The position numbers and the translations under genes were made by a program. Below the pieces are notes generated by a model. That model worked only from the letters and a program-made list of their open reading frames with translations, had not been told where the DNA came from and made no database searches. Source: Sulfurimonas sp. (GTDB lineage: Bacteria; Campylobacterota; Campylobacteria; Campylobacterales; Sulfurimonadaceae). Taken from it: 64,000 bases of DNA. This document shows positions 53,770-62,508 of this stretch, piece by piece; position 1 is the first letter of the stretch; every line of letters begins with the position of its first letter. Location of the stretch: assembly GCA_021732045.1 (NCBI GenBank), contig JAKFWK010000003.1, forward strand, positions 186,001 to 250,000. The letters run 5' to 3'.

Positions 53770-54006
53770 ATGATATCTGATTTTGTCGCACAATTTGCAA
53801 AACTTATAGTCTCATATCCTGATGATGTAAGAGTAGAAGTTAAAGAGAGCGGCGAAGTTACTGAAATTTTACTTTTTGCAAATCAAGCTGACATAGGTAA
53901 GCTTATTGGCAAAGAGGGCAAAATGATTGGTGCTATAAAAACACTTATTTCTGGTTGTAAAGCTAAGGATGGTGTTAGCTACCGTATCAATGTCGAAACA
54001 ATCTAA
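53770..54006 (+). CDS. KH-domain RNA-binding protein (KhpA-like)
   Basis: A 78-residue single KH domain. The GxxG loop is IGKEGKMIGAIKTLI (about residues 46-60). Such proteins sit between rpsP and rimM in many bacteria and bind RNA; with KhpB they affect cell division genes in Gram-positives. Its 3' end overlaps rimM by 17 bases. Confidence 0.93.
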   Translation: MISDFVAQFAKLIVSYPDDVRVEVKESGEVTEILLFANQADIGKLIGKEGKMIGAIKTLISGCKAKDGVSYRINVETI

Positions 54007-54529
54007 CAAACTTATTTACATCGCTACAATCGGCAAAACAGTCGGTTTAAAGGGCGATTTAAAACTCCATATACACTCTGATTTCCCCGAACAATTTATA
54101 TCTGGTGCAACTTTTTCTCTAAATGAAAAAGAGAGCATAACTTTAAGTCATGTAAATGGCGACAAAACACTTATAAGAATAGAAGGTTTTGACAATCCAG
54201 AGAGTGCTAGAAAATTCACAAACAAAGATCTATATACAACAATTGAGAAAACAAGAAAAGAATGCCATTTAGAGAATGGAGAATTTTTTTGGTTTGACTT
54301 AGAAGGTTGTACTGTTGTTGAAAATGGTAAAGTTTTAGGTGTTGTTGAGAATGTTGAAAGAATAGCAATTACTAATTATCTTTTTATAAAAACTGATAAA
54401 ACGCTAGTTGATAGTGGATTTACTAAAAGTTTTCTACTTCCTTATCATAAGAATTTTGTTCTGGCAACTGATGTAGAAAAGAAGATTATGACAGTTTCCG
54501 GCGCTATGGATATTTTAGAGGCTTCTTAA
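53990..54529 (+). CDS. rimM: Ribosome maturation factor RimM
   Basis: A 179-residue factor for 30S head maturation, binding S19. IYIATIGKTVGLKGDLKLHIHSDFPEQF at the N-terminus and the C-terminal PRC-like barrel (EFFWFDLEGCTVVENGKVLG) are present. ATG 53990 gives the family N-terminus; alternative upstream starts lie inside the KH gene. Overlaps trmD by one base. Confidence 0.93.
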   Translation: MSKQSNKLIYIATIGKTVGLKGDLKLHIHSDFPEQFISGATFSLNEKESITLSHVNGDKTLIRIEGFDNPESARKFTNKDLYTTIEKTRKECHLENGEFFWFDLEGCTVVENGKVLGVVENVERIAITNYLFIKTDKTLVDSGFTKSFLLPYHKNFVLATDVEKKIMTVSGAMDILEAS

Positions 54530-55233
54530 TGAAGTTCACTTTTGTAACACTGTTTCAAAATATCGTTGAGGGCTATTTTGGAGATTCCATCTTAAAAAGA
54601 GCAATTCAAAATAACCTCCTATTTGTAGAATATATCAATCCAAGAGATTTTAGCAACTCAAAGCAGAACAAAGTAGATGATACTTCTGTCGGTGGCGGAG
54701 CCGGAATGGTTATGAACCCACAGCCGTTATTTGAAACACTTAGCAGATTAAAATCAGTTGATAAAGATGTACATATAGTTGTTCTAACTCCCGTTGCAAA
54801 ACAATTTAATCAAAATGATGCAAAAAGATTAGCAAAAAAATCTCATATCGCTTTTGTGAGCGGAAGATATGAGGGCATCGACGAGAGGGTTATAGAAAAT
54901 TTTGCTGATGAAGTTTTCTCTATTGGGGATTATATTTTAACTGGCGGAGAGCTGGCTTCACTTGTTATGTGTGATGCAATATCTAGAAATATAGAAGGTG
55001 TTCTTGGAAATAGTGATTCTTTGATTATAGAGAGTTTTGAATCAAATATTTTAGAAGCACCATCTTTTTCAAAGCCAGCAGAATATGAGAATAGTTTAGT
55101 CCCATCAGAATATTTAAAGGGTAATCATAGTAAAATTCGCTCACTAAAATTAGCTCTATCTGAATGTAAGACTAAGTTCTTTAGACCAGAGCAGCTTTTA
55201 AAGCACAGAAGAAGGAAATCTTATGAGAAATAA
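54529..55233 (+). CDS. trmD: tRNA (guanine-37-N1)-methyltransferase
   Basis: A 234-residue knotted SPOUT methyltransferase that prevents +1 frameshifting by methylating G37. [48 protein letters not shown] and [14 protein letters not shown] are diagnostic. It overlaps rplS by 11 bases, as trmD-rplS commonly do. Confidence 0.97.
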   Translation: MKFTFVTLFQNIVEGYFGDSILKRAIQNNLLFVEYINPRDFSNSKQNKVDDTSVGGGAGMVMNPQPLFETLSRLKSVDKDVHIVVLTPVAKQFNQNDAKRLAKKSHIAFVSGRYEGIDERVIENFADEVFSIGDYILTGGELASLVMCDAISRNIEGVLGNSDSLIIESFESNILEAPSFSKPAEYENSLVPSEYLKGNHSKIRSLKLALSECKTKFFRPEQLLKHRRRKSYEK

Positions 55234-55582
55234 GTATATTGAAAATTTCGAAAAAGCTCAAATTGCTGGAAAAACTATTCCAGAATTTCGTGCAGGTGAC
55301 ACAGTTTCTTTAGCAGTAACAATTAAAGAGGGCGAAAAATCTCGTGTTCAAAATTATGAGGGTGTTTGTATTTCAAAGAGAGGTCAAGGTACGGCTCAAA
55401 CGATTACAGTTCGTAAAATTGGTGCTAATAGTATTGGTATTGAGAGAATATTTCCACTTTATTCTGACTCAATTGAAGAGATAAAAGTTATTCGTCGCGG
55501 TCGTGTTCGTCGTGCGAAACTATACTATCTTCGTGATCTTGCTGGTAAAAAAGCTCGTATCAAAGAACTTAGAAGAAAATAA
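55223..55582 (+). CDS. rplS: 50S ribosomal protein L19
   Basis: A 119-residue large-subunit protein. [29 protein letters not shown] and the basic [25 protein letters not shown] are standard. Last gene of the rpsP unit, followed by a hairpin terminator at 55596. Confidence 0.97.
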   Translation: MRNKYIENFEKAQIAGKTIPEFRAGDTVSLAVTIKEGEKSRVQNYEGVCISKRGQGTAQTITVRKIGANSIGIERIFPLYSDSIEEIKVIRRGRVRRAKLYYLRDLAGKKARIKELRRK

Positions 55583-55595
55583 TCTTCTAAGTTAT

Positions 55596-55616
55596 AGCCA
55601 TATTTTTATGGCTTTT
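55596..55616 (+). terminator. Intrinsic terminator after rplS
   Basis: AGCCATA and TATGGCT form a perfect seven-base stem with a four-base loop, followed by TTTT. A smaller AGAAGA/TCTTCT repeat overlaps the rplS stop just upstream. Position after the last gene of a ribosomal unit fits. Confidence 0.75.
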
Positions 55617-55705
55617 CTCAAAATCATAAAGACTCCCCTTAAAAATTAATCAACTAAATTCTACAAATTAAAGCCAAAATATTTCTCTATTTTAGGAAAT
55701 CACAG

Positions 55706-57958
55706 TTGAGCAACAAGCAAACAGACGAAACTCTTATAGGTCAGATTGATAAAATTCTCTTTGAAGAGAATGGATTTTTTATAGCTGTACTAAAGAGTGG
55801 TGATAAAATCAGCGGAACTTACTTTGAGAGCAGTGTTTCTCATTTGATGGATTCAGCCATAACGCTAAAAGGGCGTTGGGAAGAGCATAAAAAGTATGGC
55901 AAATCGTTTAAGTTTGAACATATAAAAGTAAATCAAAATCAACTTTTTTTCTTCCTCAACCGCATTGTAAAAGGGTTTACAAAAAAACTAACAACTGATC
56001 TTATTGAGCATTTTGGCAATGAAAAGTTAGTTGAAATACTCGACAATGATATAGAAAAACTTTTAGAGTTTAAAGGTATCAAAGAGAAAAAGCTTAAACA
56101 GATTCAGTCATCATGGAAAAAGTTTCGCTCTATGAGAAATATAGGGGAGTTTCTAGCTCCTTATGATGTCTCTGCCGCGCTTTTAACGACCATTGCAACC
56201 GCCATGAGAGATGTTGAAGATCCCTGTGCTAAGATAAAAAACAATCCATATATTTTAACCTCAATTAAGCAGATTGGTTTTAAAAGGGCTGACGAATTGG
56301 CTCTAAAGATGGGAGTTAAAAAAGAGGATGAAAACCGCATAGCTTCTGCTATGGATTTTGTTCTACTTAGTTATTGCGAGCAACAGGGAAACTCTTGTGT
56401 TAAAAAGAGTGTGCTTTTTCATGAGCTTGACGAGCTTTTAACTTTTAGTGATAAAACGCATATTTATGAGTCTATTTTAATTGAAATGGTTGCCAACCAA
56501 AGCATCGTTTTGATGAAAAACGACAGAGTTTCTCCAGCAAGACTCTATAATGCTGAGAAATTTTTATATGATGATTTTAAAACAAGAGCAAAGAGAGACA
56601 GTGGCGGATTTGTAGAGAATCTGGATGAGTTCTTAAAGACAAACAAACTTCTTCTTGGTGATGAGCAAAAAGAGGCGGTTGTTGCAATTAACAATGGCAC
56701 TTCAATACTTTTTTTGGTTGGATACGCAGGAACTGGAAAAAGCACAACCTCAAAGAGCATCCTAACACTTTTAAGTACAAAATATGATGACAAAGAGATA
56801 ATAGCGTGCGCACTAAGTGGCATCGCATCTCAAAGGATTGCGGATACAACGGGTTTTGAGAGTGCTACTATCCAGTCACTTTTGGTTAAGTTTGAAGATA
56901 GAGATAAGTTCCCATACGCCGTTGTTTTGATTGATGAAGCTTCGATGATTAACTCAACTCTCTTTGCAAAATTGGCGGTAAAAATAGACAAAAATGCCAT
57001 ACTTATAATAGTTGGTGACGATGCACAACTCCCTCCAATTGGTGCCGGAAATGTACTTAGCGATGTTTTAACTCTAGATCTTTGTCCAACTGTAAAGCTC
57101 ACAAAAATTTACAGGCAAAGTGAAGATAAGGCGATAACTCTGATTGCAAATGACATACGAATAGCGCAAGTGCCAGAGTATAGAAAAGCTTATGAGGATT
57201 TTGAGTTTATTGATGTAAATATAGAAAATTATCACTATTTGAAAAACCAGCTCTCGAATGATGAGCTTAGAGATTTAAGGGAAGCTAACTCTGAAGCAAT
57301 TGTTGCAGAAATGCTCCATAAAGTCTTAGAACATATAGAAAAAGCGAGATATAGGCTGAAAAACAGAGAGATAAAAGAGTATTTAAACTACTTTCAAGTC
57401 ATTACGCCTATGAAAAATGGTACACTCGGTTCAAACAATCTAAACACAATACTGCAAGAGTACTTCAATCCAAACCCAAAAAAGTTTGTAAAAAATGGTG
57501 ACTCGGAGTTTAGGCTGATGGATAAAGTTGTTCATACAAAAAATGAAAACATGAACTCATGGAGTGCGGAGGGCTACAAAAATGGCGAAGATTCGGCACA
57601 AAGACGCATATTTAACGGGATGAGCGGACTTCTGTTTAAGATAGATGAAGATGATGAACAAGCGTTCGTCTTTTATCCAAATGAAGATGTCGTTGTTGTT
57701 TATGAGTTTGAGGAGCTAAAATCACATCTGATGCTCTCGTACGCGCTAACCATCCATAAAGTCCAAGGCATGGAGTACGATATAGTTGTGATGCCGATGA
57801 GTTTTACGCACTTCATTATGCACAATACAAAACTAATCTACACCGCAATCACAAGGGCTAAGCATAAGTGCATCGTAATTGGCGAGAGTGGTGCTTTTGA
57901 GAGCGGATGTAAAAAGTTTGAAATAACAAGACGAGATACTGTTTTGTTGGAGTTATAA
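55706..57958 (+). CDS. RecD2-like superfamily 1B helicase
   Basis: A 750-residue helicase without RecBC partners nearby. An N-terminal OB-like segment (LIGQIDKILFEENGFFIAVLKSGD), helix-hairpin-helix region (about 100-220, GIKEKKLKQI), Walker A GYAGTGKSTTSK (about 344-355), DEASMIN (motif II), IVGDDAQLPPIGAGN, and the late LTIHKVQGMEYD and YTAITRAKHKC motifs are in order. RecD2 enzymes unwind 5'-3' in replication and repair. The start is TTG at 55706 with AGGA upstream. Confidence 0.9.
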   Translation: MSNKQTDETLIGQIDKILFEENGFFIAVLKSGDKISGTYFESSVSHLMDSAITLKGRWEEHKKYGKSFKFEHIKVNQNQLFFFLNRIVKGFTKKLTTDLIEHFGNEKLVEILDNDIEKLLEFKGIKEKKLKQIQSSWKKFRSMRNIGEFLAPYDVSAALLTTIATAMRDVEDPCAKIKNNPYILTSIKQIGFKRADELALKMGVKKEDENRIASAMDFVLLSYCEQQGNSCVKKSVLFHELDELLTFSDKTHIYESILIEMVANQSIVLMKNDRVSPARLYNAEKFLYDDFKTRAKRDSGGFVENLDEFLKTNKLLLGDEQKEAVVAINNGTSILFLVGYAGTGKSTTSKSILTLLSTKYDDKEIIACALSGIASQRIADTTGFESATIQSLLVKFEDRDKFPYAVVLIDEASMINSTLFAKLAVKIDKNAILIIVGDDAQLPPIGAGNVLSDVLTLDLCPTVKLTKIYRQSEDKAITLIANDIRIAQVPEYRKAYEDFEFIDVNIENYHYLKNQLSNDELRDLREANSEAIVAEMLHKVLEHIEKARYRLKNREIKEYLNYFQVITPMKNGTLGSNNLNTILQEYFNPNPKKFVKNGDSEFRLMDKVVHTKNENMNSWSAEGYKNGEDSAQRRIFNGMSGLLFKIDEDDEQAFVFYPNEDVVVVYEFEELKSHLMLSYALTIHKVQGMEYDIVVMPMSFTHFIMHNTKLIYTAITRAKHKCIVIGESGAFESGCKKFEITRRDTVLLEL

Positions 57959-57998
57959 AAAGCAATCTCTTATATTCAAAAATCTATAATATTCTTGC

Positions 57999-58067
57999 AA
58001 AACTAAAAAACACTCTCATTAAGGTTTCGCTTAGCTGCAGAATTGTTTGCTTAATTCTTTTAGTTTT
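57999..58067 (+). other. Structured region between the RecD2 and AMMECR1 genes
   Basis: AAAACTAAAA (57999-58008) and TTTTAGTTTT (58058-58067) are perfect 10-base inverted copies. Between them, TAAG/CTTA and GAATT/AATTC could form two small hairpins, giving a three-way-junction shape. No T-run follows. It could be a leader structure, a small RNA or chance in A+T-rich DNA. Confidence 0.3.
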
Positions 58068-58117
58068 ACAAAAGCTTAAATAGTTTTCTAAAAATATTTT
58101 CATAAAAGAGGTACTTT

Positions 58118-58690
58118 ATGTTAGATGCTATAGTGCTAAGAGTTGCAAAAAGTGCGATAATGGGTGAGTTTGATGACTCTTATAATTTTGATAGTGATAG
58201 CGTTTTAAAAGATTATCCATTTCTAAGCGAGAATGGCGCTGCTTTTGTGACGCTGAAATACGATAATAGTCTGCGTGGATGTATAGGCTCTGTTGTCGCG
58301 CATAGAAGACTGTTTGATGATATCATTTATAACGCGCTCTCTGCGGCATTTAGTGATCCTAGATTTAGACCTTTAAGCGCAGATGAACTCTCGCATATTG
58401 GACTCGAAGTCTCTGTTTTGAGTAATCCTGAAGTTTTAGAGTATGATAATTTTTATGATTTAGTCAAAAAAGTAACACCGAAAGTTGATGGACTGATACT
58501 AAAACATGGTGTGCATCAAGGAACTTTTTTGCCTCAAGTTTGGGAACAACTCCCGACTCCTGAGCTGTTTTTAGAGCACCTAAGTTTAAAAGCTGGCGCA
58601 AATCCATCTATTTATGCAGAGCATCCAACCATCTATAGATACCGTGTTAATGCCATAGAGAAAAATTTTGATGAGATACTTTCTCTGTAG
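58118..58690 (+). CDS. AMMECR1-domain protein (AmrA-like)
   Basis: A 190-residue AMMECR1 domain with the hallmark LRGCIGSVVAHRRLFDDI and AFSDPRFRPLSADEL, and HQGTFLPQVWEQ. In bacteria and archaea this domain often occurs with MEMO1 and a radical SAM enzyme; here MEMO1 follows 25 bases later but no radical SAM gene is adjacent. Biochemical role unknown. Start supported by AGAGG. Confidence 0.92.
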   Translation: MLDAIVLRVAKSAIMGEFDDSYNFDSDSVLKDYPFLSENGAAFVTLKYDNSLRGCIGSVVAHRRLFDDIIYNALSAAFSDPRFRPLSADELSHIGLEVSVLSNPEVLEYDNFYDLVKKVTPKVDGLILKHGVHQGTFLPQVWEQLPTPELFLEHLSLKAGANPSIYAEHPTIYRYRVNAIEKNFDEILSL

Positions 58691-58714
58691 TTTTACAACT
58701 TAAGGAGTACGAAC

Positions 58715-59503
58715 ATGAAGCGAAAAACAAGTGTGGCTGGTAGTTTTTATCCGGAAGAGAGTGCAGAGCTACTGAGATATTTTGAGCATTTTAGTGCGTC
58801 GTATGATGAAGATAGCACTTTAGTAAAAATCAAAAGTAGGGTTGTTATAGCTCCTCATGCTGGTTATATTTACTCAGGATATACGGCAAATGTGGCGTAT
58901 AGAGTTTTGCAAAAAAGTGGTGTTAAAAAATTTGTTGTTATCGGACCATCGCACAGAGTTGCATTTCTTGGCATTTCGTTGTGTGATTTTGACTCTTATG
59001 AGACTCCATTTGGAGATATTAAAGCGGACAAAAATATGGCGCAAAAGCTTCAAGATAGATTTTCTCTTGGCTGTGTAAGTGGCGCACATTTTGAACATAG
59101 CACGGAAGTTCAGTTTCCGTTTATAAAACATTACATCGCGGATGTGCAGATTGTTGAACTCGTTTACTCTCGTATGGACGCCAGTGAACTCTCTAAAATT
59201 ATAGAGTTTATCTTAGAACAAGAAGATTTTGGAGTCATCATAAGTACGGATTTAAGTCATTTTTACACTCTTGAAGATGCCAACAAACTTGATAATATCT
59301 GCTTGTCAGCCATAGAACAGTTGGATATAAAAATGCTCCATAACGGCTGTGAAGCTTGCGGAGAAATCGGTATTGAGGCAGTTTTACTGAGTGCAAAAAA
59401 ACTAAAAATGAAATCACATATTCTTGATTATAGAACTAGCGCTGATGCAAGTGGCGATGAGAAGAGAGTTGTTGGATATGTGAGTGCCTGTTTTTATGAG
59501 TAA
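58715..59503 (+). CDS. MEMO1-family protein (AmrB-like)
   Basis: A 262-residue MEMO1/extradiol-dioxygenase-like fold. RKTSVAGSFYPEESAELL, VIAPHAGYIYSGYTA, VIGPSHRV and STDLSHFYTLEDANKLD carry the conserved His residues of the metal site in the fold. Paired with AMMECR1 upstream. The start follows AAGGAG. Its 3' end overlaps the cupin by eight bases. Confidence 0.93.
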   Translation: MKRKTSVAGSFYPEESAELLRYFEHFSASYDEDSTLVKIKSRVVIAPHAGYIYSGYTANVAYRVLQKSGVKKFVVIGPSHRVAFLGISLCDFDSYETPFGDIKADKNMAQKLQDRFSLGCVSGAHFEHSTEVQFPFIKHYIADVQIVELVYSRMDASELSKIIEFILEQEDFGVIISTDLSHFYTLEDANKLDNICLSAIEQLDIKMLHNGCEACGEIGIEAVLLSAKKLKMKSHILDYRTSADASGDEKRVVGYVSACFYE

Positions 59504-59813
59504 ATTAAATATATTTGAGTTGATTCCAGCGACTTTACAAGATGAGTTATTTGAAGAACTCGCCTCTAAAGGCGGAGTAAAAATCGAGAGAATTGTCTCT
59601 TTTGGGCACACTACGCCAGAATCTCAATGGTATGACCAAAACAGCGATGAGTGGGTGATTTTACTCAAAGGTGAAGCCGTTATTTCATTTCAAGATGAGA
59701 GCGATATTAGGTTAATGGCGGGAGATTATTTAAATATTTTGGCACATAAAAAACATAGAGTTTCATGGACGAAGCCAGATACACAGACTATTTGGCTCGC
59801 GGTACATTATTAG
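59496..59813 (+). CDS. Small cupin protein
   Basis: A 105-residue cupin with SKGGVKIERIVSFGHTTPESQWYDQ (motif 1 region), VILLKGEAVISFQD and DYLNILAHKKHRVSWT. ATG 59496 is chosen; a GTG at 59484 would add four residues. Overlap with the MEMO1 gene implies co-translation, so it may act with the AMMECR1/MEMO1 pair. Substrate unknown. In the same direction, aguB follows 33 bases later. Confidence 0.85.
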   Translation: MSKLNIFELIPATLQDELFEELASKGGVKIERIVSFGHTTPESQWYDQNSDEWVILLKGEAVISFQDESDIRLMAGDYLNILAHKKHRVSWTKPDTQTIWLAVHY

Positions 59814-59846
59814 AGTAAAATACGAAAAAAACAGATAAGGCAACAG

Positions 59847-60692
59847 ATGGTTAAAGTTAGCGCAATTCAGATGAGCATGAGTGAAAACAAAGATGAGAAT
59901 ATAAACAAAGCTGAGAGATTAGTAAGAGAAGCATCGAAAAATGGCGCTCAAATAGTGCTTTTACCTGAGCTTTTTGAAGGGTTATATTTTTGTAAAGATA
60001 TGGATGAGAAATATTTTTCATGGGCGGCTCCACGAGATGGAAATAGGCTTATAGAGAGATTTTCAACTTTAGCAAAGGAGCTAAAAATTGTTTTGCTTAT
60101 CAGTTATTTTGAGAAGAGTGAAGAGGGTTATTTTAACTCTTTAGTTGTCGCAGATACTGATGGCTCGGTTATGGATAACTATCGCAAAACTCACATTCCA
60201 GACGGTCCTGGATATGAGGAAAAGTTCTACTTTAAGCCTGGAGATAGCGGTTTTAAAGTTTACGATACTGCTTATGCTAAAATTGGTGTTGGCATCTGTT
60301 GGGATCAGTGGTTTTGTGAAACTGCGAGGGCTTTGACACTCATGGGAGCGGAAATTATTTTTTATCCTACTGCGATTGGAAGTGAGCCAGAGATTCATCT
60401 TGACTCTAAAGAGCATTGGCAGAGGGTTCAGATGGGTCATGCGGCTACAAATACTGTTCCAGTTGTGGTTGCAAATAGATACGGCGAGGAAAAAGGCGCT
60501 TCTTGTAGTCTTAATTTTTATGGTTCATCTTTTATAACGGATTATGCGGGTGCAAAAATTGCAGAAGCATCAAGAGATAAAGAAGAGATTATTTATGCGG
60601 ACATCAATATACAAGAGAACCAAAAACAGAGGCATTATTGGGGACTTATAAGAGATAGACGCCCAGATGCTTATGGGGTTATCTGTAAATAA
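59847..60692 (+). CDS. aguB: N-carbamoylputrescine amidase-like nitrilase
   Basis: A 281-residue carbon-nitrogen hydrolase. The catalytic triad is visible: Glu41 in LPELFEG, Lys114 in YRKTHIPDGPGY, and Cys151 in GVGICWDQWF. It is close to AguB, which hydrolyses N-carbamoylputrescine to putrescine. The partner agmatine deiminase is not in the window. Same direction as the AMMECR1-MEMO1-cupin group. Confidence 0.92.
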   Translation: MVKVSAIQMSMSENKDENINKAERLVREASKNGAQIVLLPELFEGLYFCKDMDEKYFSWAAPRDGNRLIERFSTLAKELKIVLLISYFEKSEEGYFNSLVVADTDGSVMDNYRKTHIPDGPGYEEKFYFKPGDSGFKVYDTAYAKIGVGICWDQWFCETARALTLMGAEIIFYPTAIGSEPEIHLDSKEHWQRVQMGHAATNTVPVVVANRYGEEKGASCSLNFYGSSFITDYAGAKIAEASRDKEEIIYADINIQENQKQRHYWGLIRDRRPDAYGVICK

Positions 60693-60745
60693 CCAACTGG
60701 AACTAATCTTGCTTTAAATTAAAAAAAACTCAAGGTTAGAGATAT

Positions 60746-61549
60746 ATGAAAATTGTATTACGAAACAATCTCATTGTTATAACTACGGACTTTTATGCTT
60801 TAAATACGATCTGGATGAAGAGCTTTTTAAACCATCACTCAAGAGGTATGCTATTTTTGCCAAGGGCGGTACTTGTTTTTAGAAATGAGACGCTTCAGGG
60901 TGCAAGAGAAGAGTTTATAAACCAACTGAGCCAATACCACGCAGCCCAGCATGACTTCTCTCATGAGTTCTTTTTGCGCTCAATGCTTAAATTTGGAAAT
61001 CAACCTATAAGGATTGAACTAAACAGACTTGAAGAGCCAGAGATTGTTAAAGTAAATCTTTATGCGTACGATAAAGATACAGTTCTAATCACCCTAAACT
61101 CCCCTAATTCTTGGGTTATCAACTACCTTCGCTCGCAACTCAATCTATATATTGAAAGAGGAACTGACATCTCTTTGGTCGTTGATGTCTCAGACTTTAA
61201 CTCAAAGGCCAGACTAGAAAGAGCTTTAGATAAACGGCATATTCTGCACTATCAAATCCAATATAGTTATGATAATCATTTTATGAGTAAACTCTATAGC
61301 GAATTTACTAAATATAGTTTTAAAGATTACTTTGAAGAGGACGAAGAGGATAAAAAAAACTCTTTTTATGCGCTTCTTGAGTGCCCAATAGGGGCTAGTC
61401 AAGATGCGATAAAGAAGAGTTATAAAAAGCTAGTTAAAGTTTATCATCCAGATAAAATTATTCATGAAGAGCCATATATGATAAAACACTACACACAAAA
61501 ATTCCAGCTTTTACAAGAGGCATACGAAGCGCTTAGAGTAGTTAGTTAA
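60746..61549 (+). CDS. Protein with a C-terminal J domain
   Basis: A 267-residue protein whose last about 60 residues (205-265) are a J domain with the HPD motif (VYHPDKI) that stimulates DnaK ATPase. The first about 200 residues are an uncharacterised domain, with no Gly/Phe linker or zinc fingers. An acidic stretch FEEDEEDKKNS separates the parts. The N-terminal domain probably selects a client or location. Its stop overlaps the convergent DUF234 gene by eight bases. Confidence 0.85.
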   Translation: MKIVLRNNLIVITTDFYALNTIWMKSFLNHHSRGMLFLPRAVLVFRNETLQGAREEFINQLSQYHAAQHDFSHEFFLRSMLKFGNQPIRIELNRLEEPEIVKVNLYAYDKDTVLITLNSPNSWVINYLRSQLNLYIERGTDISLVVDVSDFNSKARLERALDKRHILHYQIQYSYDNHFMSKLYSEFTKYSFKDYFEEDEEDKKNSFYALLECPIGASQDAIKKSYKKLVKVYHPDKIIHEEPYMIKHYTQKFQLLQEAYEALRVVS

Positions 61550-62486
61550 AAAACTGATCTTCTATAAGTTCTTCCTCTTTTATATTTTTTAAAAGAGCTA
61601 TAAAATCCTTTGCATCATAGAGTGCAAGCTCGCTTCCTTGATTTTGCGCCAGCTCCTTGGAGAAACCACTTCTTGAAAAAAGAATGATTTGCGTTGGCTT
61701 GATGCCTAGTTGTTCGCATTTTTGAAGTAGTTTCAGCCACTCTACTTTGGTTACTTGATGGTTTCGCCACTTGCACTCTGCAACATATATCTTCTCATCA
61801 GCAGTTATCGTGAGTATATCTATCTCGATATTTGCATCCCAATAACTACCGCTACTAAGGATTTGTGAATCCCTTAGGTGGTAGTTTAGTAAAATCTCTG
61901 AGAGCTCTTCAAAAATTAGACTCGCATAACTGTACTGTTGCAGTTTAAATTCTCTTAAAAAATTATCATATTTACCAACCGCTATCTCTTTTGTGTGAGG
62001 ATAGATAAAATAGAACCAAAATCTTACAAATGGGATACAAAAGAGAACTTTATGTGAGATCCTATGTCTTGCAACCTCTCTTTTTAGTTTGCCATGTGGG
62101 TTTAGGCTTCTAGCAGGCTCTTCTCTTGAGTACTCAATCTGTAAAATCCCTTTTTCTTGCAGATAGTTAAGGGCACTTCCACCATTTGCGTTATTAAGTC
62201 CAGCTCTGTTGAAAGCGGAAAATATCTCTCTGTTTCCAACTGCAAAAGCTCTAAGCAACGCTCTGTTCTCTCTCTTTTTTAGTATTATCTCATCTATCTT
62301 TATACTAAGAGAGTCAAAGTTATGTAAAATATGCTCTTTTATCAGTTGCTCAATCGGTTCACTAGTGTTAATCGTCCAATCCAAACCACCAAATACAGAA
62401 AAATATTCAATGAGATTTTCCATATCGTCGATAGGATTTTTAAAGTAAAATGAGCGAAATTGCTTAAGAAGAGTTTGCTTTAACAT
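61542..62486 (-). CDS. DUF234-domain protein, nuclease-like, without ATPase domain
   Basis: A 314-residue protein whose C-terminal half matches DUF234, the domain usually attached to archaeal-type STAND ATPases. RFWFYFIYPH marks its start; NIEIDILTITADEKIYVAECKWRN supplies a PD-(D/E)xK-like acidic pattern with ExK (ECKW). The N-terminal part, including ALLRAFAVGNREIFSA, resembles the helical linker of such proteins. The ATPase domain is absent. Function unknown; relatives are often found singly in Campylobacterota, from memory. Confidence 0.8.
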   Translation of the reverse strand: MLKQTLLKQFRSFYFKNPIDDMENLIEYFSVFGGLDWTINTSEPIEQLIKEHILHNFDSLSIKIDEIILKKRENRALLRAFAVGNREIFSAFNRAGLNNANGGSALNYLQEKGILQIEYSREEPARSLNPHGKLKREVARHRISHKVLFCIPFVRFWFYFIYPHTKEIAVGKYDNFLREFKLQQYSYASLIFEELSEILLNYHLRDSQILSSGSYWDANIEIDILTITADEKIYVAECKWRNHQVTKVEWLKLLQKCEQLGIKPTQIILFSRSGFSKELAQNQGSELALYDAKDFIALLKNIKEEELIEDQFFN

Positions 62487-62508
62487 AATTATATTCTACC
62501 ATTATTTA

